In this document: positions 1 to 5,431 of the stretch, in pieces
Numbering within the stretch: the first letter of the stretch is position 1
Layout: every line of letters starts with the position of its first letter
DNA from: DASPKW01 sp038244055
Lineage (GTDB): Bacteria; Planctomycetota; Phycisphaerae; Tepidisphaerales; Tepidisphaeraceae
Assembly (NCBI GenBank): GCA_038244055.1
Contig: JBBRTW010000420.1
Location: 1 to 6,470 of the forward strand
DNA length: 6,470 bases
Direction: 5' to 3'
Notes under the pieces: model-generated
Databases searched by the model: none
Told to the model about the DNA's origin: nothing
What the model saw: the letters and a program-made list of their open reading frames with translations, nothing else
Program-made: the position numbers and the translations under genes

Positions 1-269
1 AGCGTCACCAGCAGCGGCGCGGGCTCGGCCAGCAGCGGCGCGAGCGCGCGGCGCTGCTCGGCCGACAAATCCGACTTACTCGATGGCCGCGACAGCCCGA
101 TCGTGAGCAGACCGGTCTCGGGCTTCAGATCCTTGAAATCGATATTGACGTTTTCAACCGATGGCACCTGCGGAGCAGTCGGCGCGGGCTGCGGCGGCGT
201 GCTCTGGCACCCGGCAAATGTGAAGAGCAGGCCGATGGCGACGAAGAATGTGAATTGGCGATGGAGCAC
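1..269 (-). CDS. Putative lipoprotein, partial (C-terminus beyond window start)
   Basis: This minus-strand frame stays open to base 1, so only the N-terminal ~89 residues are seen. From a GTG at 269-267 it begins MLHRQFTFFVAIGLLFTFAGC: a short basic n-region, a hydrophobic core and the lipobox F-A-G-C, so the mature protein should start at Cys21 and be lipid-anchored. A Pro/Gln/Thr linker follows (QSTPPQPAPTAPQVPS), then a stretch containing ENVNIDFKDLKPETGLLTIG. An in-frame ATG at 335-333 would add 22 residues. It has an AAAAGG-type ribosome binding site but puts the Cys at position 43, long for a lipoprotein signal, so I prefer the GTG. The gene lies downstream of 370-600 on the same strand and is probably in the same operon. 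I do not recognise the mature domain; a weak resemblance to LEA14-type beta proteins (P-x-V-x-x-V after the Cys) is only a guess. Confidence 0.68.
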   Translation of the reverse strand, partial: MLHRQFTFFVAIGLLFTFAGCQSTPPQPAPTAPQVPSVENVNIDFKDLKPETGLLTIGLSRPSSKSDLSAEQRRALAPLLAEPAPLLVT

Positions 270-317
270 GGTGCCCGGAATGGTAGCGACTCGCCCCGGA
301 AAACTAAACCGGCCCGC

Positions 318-349
318 CCTTTCATCGCCTTTCATCCTTTCGCCTTTTC
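318..349. repeat. Short pyrimidine-rich direct repeat
   Basis: CCTTTCATC occurs at 318-326 and 328-336 (10-bp period), followed by the related CTTTCGCCTTTTCC. Read on the minus strand it is a purine tract (GGAGGAAAAGGCGAAAGG) just before the alternative ATG at 335 of the lipoprotein gene. It may therefore act as a ribosome-binding region or simply be low-complexity intergenic sequence. Confidence 0.4.
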
Positions 350-369
350 CTCCCCATCCCAGTTGATCG

Positions 370-600
370 TCACCGCCAGCTTGGCTCAAGAGGTTGAAGG
401 TTCAACCCCGCGCCACTCTGGCGCGAGGACGCCATTTCCCGCCATGAAAATTGCAAGGTCTCCGAGCGCCAGTAACCCCGTATCCACACCACCACCACGC
501 CGATGAGGAGCAACAGGCACACCCACCCCAGAAAATCGAAGAACAACTGAAACGCGCGCTTCACGCCGGCATTGTAACAGCTACGCGCCCCCACACTCAC
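370..600 (-). CDS. Small single-helix membrane protein, possibly C-terminally truncated
   Basis: 76 residues from a GTG (600-598). The start overlaps the stop of the upstream gene as GTGA (4 nt), a classic translational-coupling arrangement that supports real expression. A second in-frame GTG at codon 13 (564-562) would give a start reading VKRAFQLFFDFLG, closer to how small planctomycete membrane proteins of this style begin. Residues ~20-40 form one strong transmembrane helix (WVCLLLLIGVVVVWI) followed by R-G-Y-W. That pattern recalls the common planctomycete small proteins with a VVLWVRSYW-like segment, which I recall usually run on to about 150-200 residues. Here only ~32 residues follow the helix, so the gene may be truncated or frameshifted. 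In the next frame the sequence continues as NLLSQAGGDDQLGWGGK without a stop into the lipoprotein frame. Function unknown. Confidence 0.6.
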   Translation of the reverse strand: MSVGARSCYNAGVKRAFQLFFDFLGWVCLLLLIGVVVVWIRGYWRSETLQFSWREMASSRQSGAGLNLQPLEPSWR

Positions 601-1193
601 TTCGACGGCCGCTCTGGATCAACGGTCGCCGACGGCAATTCCGCCATAAATTCCTTGCAAGCGCCCTTCAAGAAGATAAAGCCATTCGCTCGGCCGACCT
701 CGCCAAGTTTGCGCATTCTGGTCAGAACAAAGGTTAAAATAACCAAGACTGCCAATACTTCTAATCCGACGGTTAGCCCAAAACCCGAAATTCCCAGATA
801 ACTCGGCAATTCTATCCTCAACTCCGCCATCTTGCCTGCCACAAAGACGGCGATCCCCAGGATCATCAGGGCGATCAGCGTTAGCATGCGTGTCTGGGCG
901 CGATGTTTGCCGCAGCGATAAATGTAAATCATGTATATGCCGCCGGGCACGCTGTAGAAGAGGACCGTGACGCCGGAGATGGCCCCACTAATAACGGCAC
1001 CGAGAGCTCCGGCCAAAGTTAGCTTGGCCTTGGGCATAAACACGAGTTTGTTCGGCGATCCTTGACAGGATTGGTTGCAGAATACGCATCTTGGCGGCAG
1101 CGTGACTCCATGGCGGATCATCAACATGCCGTCCGCATTGAAGGCATCGACCGTCGCTTCGGGGACCGGTGTTGGATTGATTGGGGGCGTCAT
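597..1193 (-). CDS. Membrane protein with CxxC...CxxH motif (paralogue of 2296-2874)
   Basis: 198 residues from the ATG at 1193-1191, chosen because AAGGGAG lies 4 nt upstream. An ATG at 1226 would add 11 residues but lacks such a site. In order: a polar N-terminus, then G-M-L-M-I-R-H-G-V-T-L-P-P-R-C-V-F-C-N (C36, C39), a hydrophobic region 58-92, R-C-G-K-H (C94, H97), two membrane helices (~103-120 and ~139-158), and a C-terminal motif NGFIFLKGACKEFMAELP (170-187). CxxC plus CxxH is a plausible four-ligand zinc site on one face of the membrane; this is inference. Nearly every landmark is collinear with the protein at 2296-2874, so the two form one family. I recall similar LPxRCxxCN membrane proteins in other bacteria but know no function. 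Its stop overlaps the start of 370-600, so it heads an operon of at least two genes. Confidence 0.85.
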   Translation of the reverse strand: MTPPINPTPVPEATVDAFNADGMLMIRHGVTLPPRCVFCNQSCQGSPNKLVFMPKAKLTLAGALGAVISGAISGVTVLFYSVPGGIYMIYIYRCGKHRAQTRMLTLIALMILGIAVFVAGKMAELRIELPSYLGISGFGLTVGLEVLAVLVILTFVLTRMRKLGEVGRANGFIFLKGACKEFMAELPSATVDPERPSK

Positions 1194-1254
1194 GGATCTC
1201 CCTTCAAGCAAGTGGTAGTCGCACATCGCAAGCCTCTCAATAGCGTTTTCATGG

Positions 1255-1266
1255 CGATGATATCAA
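1255..1266 (-). promoter_or_regulatory. Shared upstream motif TTGATATCATCG (copy 1)
   Basis: On the minus strand TTGATATCATCG lies 62-73 nt upstream of the start of 597-1193. The same 12-mer stands 44-55 nt upstream of its paralogue at 2874. It contains the palindrome TGATATCA. TTGATA could serve as a -35 box, but the best -10 candidate 17-18 nt further (CTATTG/TATTGA) is poor, so an operator or a conserved promoter remnant is equally likely. Confidence 0.4.
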
Positions 1267-1432
1267 CTGCGCACATCGACGCCCACCATCCGCCAATCAA
1301 TCGGGACCTCCTGAGTGCGATCAGTATTGCTGCTGACCGGCGAGATCGAATGACCACGCTTGGCGGACAACATGACCCGCTTCCCACGATAGATGCTTAT
1401 GCTCGGCTAATTCCCCCAACCAAGGTCCAACC

Positions 1433-2203
1433 ATGAATCCCGCCACCCGCATCGCCCTCGCCTGCTTAACGCTCTCCCTCCTCGTCGCCCAATCCCGCGC
1501 CGCCGATGCCCCCGCGCTGGCCAAGCCCGGCAAGCAGCTCTTCGCCGATGACTTCGCCCGCCCCGATCTGACTCCCAAATGGCGTCCGGGCAAGGGCTTT
1601 TTCACCGTCAAGGACGGCGCGGTCAGCATCGCCGAGAATCCCGACGATAAGCACGGCGCCTACGCCTTCGTCACCCCCTCCTTCATCTACAAGGACATCA
1701 TCGCCGAGTTCTCCGTCAAGCTCGATGGCGCGCGCTCCTGCTCCCTGATGATCAGCGACACCAAGTACAAGGAAGCCCACGCCGGCCACATCCTCAAGGC
1801 CACCGTCGCCCCCGGCAAGGTCAACGTCGCCGACTGGAAATTCGGCGCGATGAAGAACGAGATCTTCGACAAGATGAAAGACCCCAACACGACCGCCGAC
1901 GAGAAGAAAAAGCTCCGCGACAGCATCAAGGACAAATCCGCCGATTTCAAAACCGCCGCCGACCTCTCCCAGTGGCACGCCATCCGCGTCGAAGTGGTCG
2001 GCGATGAAATGCTCGTCAGCATCGACGGCAAGCCGGCCGGCTACATCAAGTCCGAAGGCGTCAACCACCCTACCAAAAACGCCCTCGGCTTCGAAGTCGG
2101 CGGGAAATCGGTGCTGGTCAAGGACATGAAGGTCTGGGAAGCCACCGCCAGCTCCGACTGGGCCGCAAAGCGCGATGCGGTGCTGTCATCGCTCACAAAG
2201 TAG
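1433..2203 (+). CDS. Secreted DUF1080-like (3-keto-disaccharide hydrolase-type, LamG-like) protein
   Basis: 256 residues. The ATG at 1433 has AAGG about 8 nt upstream. Residues 1-23 are a Sec signal peptide (hydrophobic core ALACLTLSLLVA, cleavage after S-R-A), so the protein is exported. The mature chain opens with LFADDFARPDLTPKW (36-50) and FFTVKDGAVSI (56-66). It ends with QWHAIRVEVVGDEMLVSIDGK (180-200), NHPTKNALGFEV and SVLVKDMKVWE (226-236). This layout, W-H-x-I-R-V-E then a 'DGK' hairpin then a final 'VWE' strand, is that of the beta-sandwich DUF1080/PF06439 family, abundant in planctomycetes and linked to carbohydrate handling. A lysine/aspartate-rich insertion (~136-175, EIFDKMKDPNTTADEKKK) is probably a helical excursion from the sandwich. 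I see no catalytic residues I could name with confidence; binding rather than hydrolysis is possible. It stands alone on the plus strand between two minus-strand paralogues, and its third positions are strongly C/G-rich. Confidence 0.88.
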   Translation: MNPATRIALACLTLSLLVAQSRAADAPALAKPGKQLFADDFARPDLTPKWRPGKGFFTVKDGAVSIAENPDDKHGAYAFVTPSFIYKDIIAEFSVKLDGARSCSLMISDTKYKEAHAGHILKATVAPGKVNVADWKFGAMKNEIFDKMKDPNTTADEKKKLRDSIKDKSADFKTAADLSQWHAIRVEVVGDEMLVSIDGKPAGYIKSEGVNHPTKNALGFEVGGKSVLVKDMKVWEATASSDWAAKRDAVLSSLTK

Positions 2204-2256
2204 GTTATGCCTGCGGCCACTCGCGCCCGTTGTCCATCCCGATCGAAGTACGCGGA

Positions 2257-2280
2257 TAGCTGAACGCGCTGCGTCAGCTA
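2257..2280. terminator. Bidirectional stem-loop terminator between convergent genes
   Basis: TAGCTGA (2257-2263) pairs perfectly with TCAGCTA (2274-2280). After a bulged A2264, CGC pairs with GCG around a GCT loop, giving a 10-bp stem with one bulge. It sits in the 92-bp gap between the convergent stops at 2203 and 2296, where a two-way terminator is expected. There is no clean U-tract on either side, so termination efficiency is uncertain. Confidence 0.6.
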
Positions 2281-2295
2281 ACTTTCCATCCACCT

Positions 2296-2874
2296 TTACT
2301 TCGGCCGCCAAACCGGATCAATCTCCGCGCGCGCCTTGGGCAACCCTGCCAGAAAATCGCTGGATGCGCCTTTCAGATAGATGTACCCGTTTCGTCTGTT
2401 GACGGGAATCAATCTGCTGATTCTCAGGCGCGACCATATCACACCGAGAATTAAACTGCAGCCAATGCCGCCAATTACAAATGACGAATCAAATCCGAAG
2501 AATTTCAGCGCGAGCGACCCGACCAATCCCAACATCGCCAGAGTTACGGCAACGAGTGTTTGCCGGCGCGCCTCCGTGCGGTGATGCACGCAGCGATGAA
2601 TGAAAACAATGTACGATGCCTTCTCCTCCTCGGTGGGCTCCACCTCCAGTGCCATCTGAATAACGGCCCCAATCAACCCATGCGGCGGAAGGGCCGGGGA
2701 ATTTCGCTTCAGCGGTTCAAATACAATTTTCATCGCCGGCTCGCTGACCGGTGCATTGCAATAAACGCACCTTGCTGGCAGCGTGGCCCCGCCGCGAACT
2801 TTCAGCAATCCATCCACCTGATAGATGCCTTTGAAAACGTGTGAATCCGGTGCTGGATCAGGTTCTGCCTTCAT
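2296..2874 (-). CDS. Membrane protein with CxxC...CxxH motif (paralogue of 597-1193)
   Basis: 192 residues from the ATG at 2874-2872, with only a weak GAGAAAG upstream. It shares with 597-1193 the block GLLKVRGGATLPARCVYCN (C36 and C39 at the same positions), H-R-C-V-H-H-R (C95, H98), two membrane helices (~106-124 and ~131-148), and the C-terminal motif NGYIYLKGASSDFLAGLP (162-179). The stretch between the two metal-type motifs differs. In 597-1193 it is a long hydrophobic region; here it is short and then acidic (EVEPTEEEKAS), so this copy probably has one membrane segment fewer. The four Cys/His residues probably bind zinc; this is inferred from spacing only. Function unknown. It converges with 1433-2203 and diverges from the phage portal gene at 3224. 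Confidence 0.87.
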   Translation of the reverse strand: MKAEPDPAPDSHVFKGIYQVDGLLKVRGGATLPARCVYCNAPVSEPAMKIVFEPLKRNSPALPPHGLIGAVIQMALEVEPTEEEKASYIVFIHRCVHHRTEARRQTLVAVTLAMLGLVGSLALKFFGFDSSFVIGGIGCSLILGVIWSRLRISRLIPVNRRNGYIYLKGASSDFLAGLPKARAEIDPVWRPK

Positions 2875-2917
2875 TTTGCTTTCTCGTCGGACTGAAGCAC
2901 AATGCCGACTGGTAACT

Positions 2918-2929
2918 CGATGATATCAA
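2918..2929 (-). promoter_or_regulatory. Shared upstream motif TTGATATCATCG (copy 2)
   Basis: Identical to the 12-mer at 1255-1266 and again upstream of a CxxC/CxxH membrane-protein gene (44-55 nt before the ATG at 2874). The match extends to 15 of 17 positions on the side away from the gene (CGATGATATCAA-N-T-N-CG on the plus strand), further than chance similarity would suggest. It is a candidate common promoter element or operator. Confidence 0.4.
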
Positions 2930-2988
2930 TTCCGACAAAAGGTTGCGCTAGCCCGGGTCCAAATCAAAACCCGCAGCATCCGCTTTAA

Positions 2989-3045
2989 CGTCATCCGTGC
3001 GCACCGATGACGCGCCGTGCGCACACAGCGGCTTCCGTGCGCACG
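2989..3045. promoter_or_regulatory. Three phased GTGCGCAC palindromes, probable protein-binding array
   Basis: CCGTGCGCAC occurs at 2995-3004, 3015-3024 and 3035-3044, exactly 20 bp apart, with unrelated sequence between the copies. The core GTGCGCAC is self-complementary. The first copy is the centre of a 24-bp palindrome (2989-3012, arms CGTCATC...GATGACG) with one mismatched pair. The third extends to CGTGCGCACG. A degenerate fourth copy, CCGTGCGCGC, is at 3145-3154. Spacing of about two helical turns puts dimer sites on one face of the DNA, as in operators, iterons or packaging-initiation sites. Lying between a host-type gene and the portal gene, it most likely controls or marks the phage module. 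Confidence 0.5.
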
Positions 3046-3223
3046 CATGACCATCGCCGCGCTACCCCTCCACAACACAAAATCCAGATTTCTCAAAAAA
3101 TAATCCGCCGGATTTCCCGGAGTTTTCGCCATTTCCCGCGCCCTCCGTGCGCGCCAGGCACCACGCCCGCGTGACGCCTCCCGGCCTTCCAGAAGAACGT
3201 CATCAACGTCCACTGGAGGCCGC
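3046..3223. other. Gene-free leader of the portal gene with A/T-rich patch
   Basis: No convincing gene lies between 2875 and 3223. In this part a conspicuously A/T-rich stretch (about 3071-3104, including AAATC-CA-GATTT at 3080-3091 and TCAAAAAATAATCC) interrupts GC-rich sequence and could hold the portal promoter, although I cannot name clean -35 and -10 boxes. A frame open from 3051 ends in TGA at 3225-3227, overlapping the portal ATG as ATGA, but it has no ATG and a Pro/Arg-rich, non-protein-like composition. TGGAGG at 3214-3219 is the portal ribosome binding site, 4 nt from the ATG. Confidence 0.45.
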
Positions 3224-4882
3224 ATGAGCAAGCCAATTTCATCCCGCATTTCATCAACCGTTTCATCCGCCCCCGTCGACCCCGACCGCCTCGAAGCCGC
3301 GCTGCGCCGGCTTCTCAATGCCCGCCCGCGCTTCCGCAGGCTCTGGGCCTACTTCCGCAATCCCCAGCGCATCGCCGCGCCTGTCACCGGCCAGGGTCAG
3401 GGCTCCGAGCGGCCCTACCGACAGGCCCAGGAGTGGGGCCTTCCCCCGCGCATCACCGGGCTCTGCGCCGGCGCGGAGCCTTTCGCCGACATCTCCTCCA
3501 CCGGCCGGGCCCGCAAGGAAGTCGTCATCGAAAACGACATCGCCTGGCGCATCGACACCATGAGCGATTACCTCTTCGGCAAGCCCTTCATCCTCTCCTC
3601 GGCCGCCAAGAGCCCGGCCCGCAGAGATCTCATCGGCCGGCTCCTCCGCGCCATCCTCGCCCGCGCCGGCGGCATCCATTTCTTCCAGCAGCTCGCCACC
3701 CTCGGCTCGGTGCATGGTTTTGTCGATGTTCTGGTCAAGTTCGTTCCCAATGCCACATCGTCGCCCTCGGACCCGCTCGCGGCGTCGGGGGCGCCAAGCG
3801 GAGCATCGCCCGGGCCAACGGAGAGTTCGGCCTCCTCTCCGGGTTCCGACAATCCCCAGGCATCGGATCCGGGCAGCGCCCGCGCCACCGATGCGCTCAT
3901 CGAGCGCATCGCCCGCATGATCCGCCTGGAGATCGTCGAGCCGGCCCGGGCTTTGCCTCTGCTCAATCCGCGCGATTGCCAGATCGTCGATGCCTACGCC
4001 CAGGTGTGGGAATCTGAATCCCGCAGCGGCTCCGATAGCGCGCTCGCCTCCCTGCCCACAAACGCCTCGCGCTGGTGGGACCGCCTCCGCGCCCTCTTCT
4101 CCCCCACCGCTGCCCTCGCACCCGCCTCGCGCGGAAAACTCCGCGCCATCGAAGCCATCGAGCTGATCACGCCCGAGCGCTGGCTCCGCCTGGAATCCGG
4201 CCAGATCGTTTCGCAGGGCCTCAACTCGCTCGGCCGGATTCCCCTGGTTCACATCCAGAACACGGCCGAGACTTTCGCCTACGCCGGCGCATCCGATGTC
4301 GAGCCGCTCATCCCGCTGCAGGATGAGCTCAACACCCGCCTCTCCGACCGCGCCCATCGCATCACCCTCCAGTCCTTCAAGATGTACCTCGGCAAAGGCA
4401 TCGAGCAGTTCAATGACCAGCCCGTCTCCCCCGGCCGGATGTGGATGACCGACAACGAGCAGGCCAGCATCCAGGAATTCGGCGGCGATTCCGGCTGCCC
4501 CTCGGAAGAAGCCCACATCGCCGATATCCGCGAGGCCCTCGACAAAACCTCCGGCGTCACCCCCATCGCCGCCGGCGCGATCAAGAACCGCATCGGCCGC
4601 CTCACCAGCGCCGCCGCATTGCGCATCACGCTGCTCGCGCTGCTCTCCAAGACCGACAAGAAGCGCGCCCTCTACGGCGCGGGAATCGAGCGCCTCTGCG
4701 AGCTCGCCCTCGCCTGGCTCGATAATGCCGGCGTCTTCCCCACCGACCCCGCCGAGCGCGGCATCGAAATCAACTGGCCCAGCCCCCTGCCCGAAAACGA
4801 AATCGAAAAACTCCAGGAAGCCGAGATCAAGCTGCGCCTCGGCGTGGACAAGCAAACCGTCCTGAAAGAACTCGGCTACTGA
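3224..4882 (+). CDS. Phage portal protein, SPP1 gp6-like
   Basis: 552 residues, a normal portal length. The ATG is set by TGGAGG 4 nt upstream. Portal proteins form the dodecameric ring at one capsid vertex through which DNA is packaged and released. Family signatures of the SPP1 gp6-like group (Phage_prot_Gp6, PF05133) are visible. These include ENDIAWRIDTMSDYLFGKPF (103-122), the run GRIPLVHIQNT with SDVEPLIPLQDELNTRLSD (337-375), LDKTSGVTPIAAGAI (439-453), a tail helix region GRLTSAAALRITLLALLSKT (458-477), and a C-terminal EINWPSPLPENEIEKLQEAE...VLKELGY. Two stretches look inserted: a Ser/Pro/Ala/Gly-rich linker (~176-222) after the conserved VDVLVKFVPN, and a second (~265-305) with W-W-D-R-L-R. 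No terminase gene precedes it. It is the first gene of the capsid module, followed by a small protein and the capsid gene. Whether it is functional cannot be told, but the frame is intact. Confidence 0.93.
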   Translation: MSKPISSRISSTVSSAPVDPDRLEAALRRLLNARPRFRRLWAYFRNPQRIAAPVTGQGQGSERPYRQAQEWGLPPRITGLCAGAEPFADISSTGRARKEVVIENDIAWRIDTMSDYLFGKPFILSSAAKSPARRDLIGRLLRAILARAGGIHFFQQLATLGSVHGFVDVLVKFVPNATSSPSDPLAASGAPSGASPGPTESSASSPGSDNPQASDPGSARATDALIERIARMIRLEIVEPARALPLLNPRDCQIVDAYAQVWESESRSGSDSALASLPTNASRWWDRLRALFSPTAALAPASRGKLRAIEAIELITPERWLRLESGQIVSQGLNSLGRIPLVHIQNTAETFAYAGASDVEPLIPLQDELNTRLSDRAHRITLQSFKMYLGKGIEQFNDQPVSPGRMWMTDNEQASIQEFGGDSGCPSEEAHIADIREALDKTSGVTPIAAGAIKNRIGRLTSAAALRITLLALLSKTDKKRALYGAGIERLCELALAWLDNAGVFPTDPAERGIEINWPSPLPENEIEKLQEAEIKLRLGVDKQTVLKELGY

Positions 4883-4890
4883 CCCCGCCC

Positions 4891-5016
4891 GTGACACGGG
4901 CGTCCCGCCCGTGCGAGCGAGCCCCGTGCGAGCAACCCCGTGACACGGGCGTCCCGCCCGTGCGAGCGAGCCCGGCGCGAGCAACCACGTGACACGGGCG
5001 TCCCGCCCGTGCGAGC
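4891..5016. repeat. 49-bp tandem repeat, ~2.6 copies, each with a G/C hairpin
   Basis: The 28-nt unit starting GTGACACGGGCG and ending CCGTGCGAGC begins at 4891, 4940 and 4989, a constant period of 49. The spacer between the first two copies (GAGCCCCGTGCGAGCAACCCC) is nearly the same as the next (GAGCCCGGCGCGAGCAACCAC). Inside each unit CACGGGCG-TCC-CGCCCGTG forms an 8-bp stem with a 3-nt loop. It starts 8 bp after the portal stop. Hairpins of this type are, to my general knowledge, dispersed intergenic repeats in planctomycete genomes; here they could stabilise or attenuate the portal mRNA. Confidence 0.85.
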
Positions 5017-5096
5017 AGTGCGAACGTACTAAAAGTTCCTAATTCCGCACTCTTCAACCCCAAACGCAACCAGCACGGGCGGGACGCCCGTGTCAC
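4989..5096. repeat. 24-bp perfect inverted repeat around a nested hairpin
   Basis: The first 24 nt of the third tandem unit (4989-5012) recur as an exact reverse complement at 5073-5096 after 60 nt. Inside lies a second inverted pair, AGTGCG (5017-5022) and CGCACT (5046-5051). The whole 108-bp block could fold into a long stem with a nested stem, or be a small non-autonomous element with 24-bp terminal inverted repeats. I see no target-site duplication at its ends and no transposase nearby. Confidence 0.7.
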
Positions 5097-5123
5097 CGAC
5101 GAAACATTCCAAACTCTTTCCCG

Positions 5124-5131
5124 AAAGGAGG
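5124..5131 (+). promoter_or_regulatory. Perfect Shine-Dalgarno for the small capsid-module protein
   Basis: AAAGGAGG stands 5 nt before the ATG at 5137, an ideal match to the 16S rRNA 3' end. It fixes the start and predicts strong translation, well above what the DUF1080-like gene (AAGG) or 2296-2874 (GAGAAAG) would have. Confidence 0.8.
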
Positions 5132-5136
5132 CATTT

Positions 5137-5430
5137 ATGCCCCAGGAACCTGTCCCCATCGTGTCCGATCCCGAGCCCGTCCCCCCGGCCGCTCCGCCGA
5201 GCGATCCGCCGCCCGCGCCATCACCCGCGCCGCCGCCTGCGCCATCCCCAGCCGCACCCGCCGCGGCGCCATTGCCCGCGACACCGGTCGATTGCCCGCC
5301 CCCGGCCCCCGCCCCCGAGCGCCGCGAGTTCGATCCCCGCGCCCGCCTCCTCGAACTCGCCGCCGAACTCGTCCGAACCCAGAACCGCCGCCTCATGGCC
5401 GAATACCTCCGCCTCAGACGCGCCATGTAG
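5137..5430 (+). CDS. Small Pro/Ala-rich protein between portal and capsid genes, function unknown
   Basis: 97 residues with an ideal ribosome binding site. Residues ~1-60 are almost entirely Pro, Ala, Ser and a few acidic residues (PSPAPPPAPSPAAPAAA), so this part must be extended and disordered. Residues ~66-97 (REFDPRARLLELAAELVRTQ, then NRRLMAEYLRLRRAM) are a highly charged amphipathic helix with leucines at helical spacing, ending in basic residues. I do not recognise the family. The position between portal and major capsid protein is where tailed phages often keep a head-morphogenesis, protease or scaffold gene, but this protein is far too small to be a protease. A role as a capsid- or portal-associated adaptor, with a disordered arm and a short oligomerisation or binding helix, is inference. 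The strong start signal and in-line placement argue that it is a real gene despite its low-complexity sequence. Confidence 0.72.
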   Translation: MPQEPVPIVSDPEPVPPAAPPSDPPPAPSPAPPPAPSPAAPAAAPLPATPVDCPPPAPAPERREFDPRARLLELAAELVRTQNRRLMAEYLRLRRAM

Positions 5431-5431
5431 C

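Noticed and set aside
399..407. GGTTCAACC resembling a tRNA T-loop
   Set aside because: No matching acceptor, D or anticodon stems can be drawn around it, and it lies in the coding frame of 370-600.
1062..1436. 124-codon plus-strand frame before the DUF1080-like gene
   Set aside because: Its first half is antisense to the CxxC membrane-protein gene, it has no ribosome binding site or recognisable domain, and the rest is the divergent intergenic region.
1466..2068. 200-codon minus-strand frame opposite the DUF1080-like gene
   Set aside because: Gly/Val/Asp-rich antisense shadow. The plus-strand frame has a signal peptide and family motifs.
2926..3318. 130-codon minus-strand frame spanning the phased palindromes and the portal start
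   Set aside because: Arg/Ala-rich with no recognisable domain, overlapping both the regulatory array and the portal N-terminus; more likely chance in GC-rich DNA.
3263..4984. 573-codon open frame on the minus strand across the portal gene
   Set aside because: It is the antisense shadow of a GC-rich gene. Its translation is low-complexity Gly/Ala/Glu/Asp sequence with no domain, while the plus strand gives a recognisable portal protein.
4891..5016. Regular repeats that might be a CRISPR array
   Set aside because: The spacers are nearly identical to each other, there are only three copies, the repeat carries a strong internal hairpin, and no cas gene is present; it is a tandem repeat.
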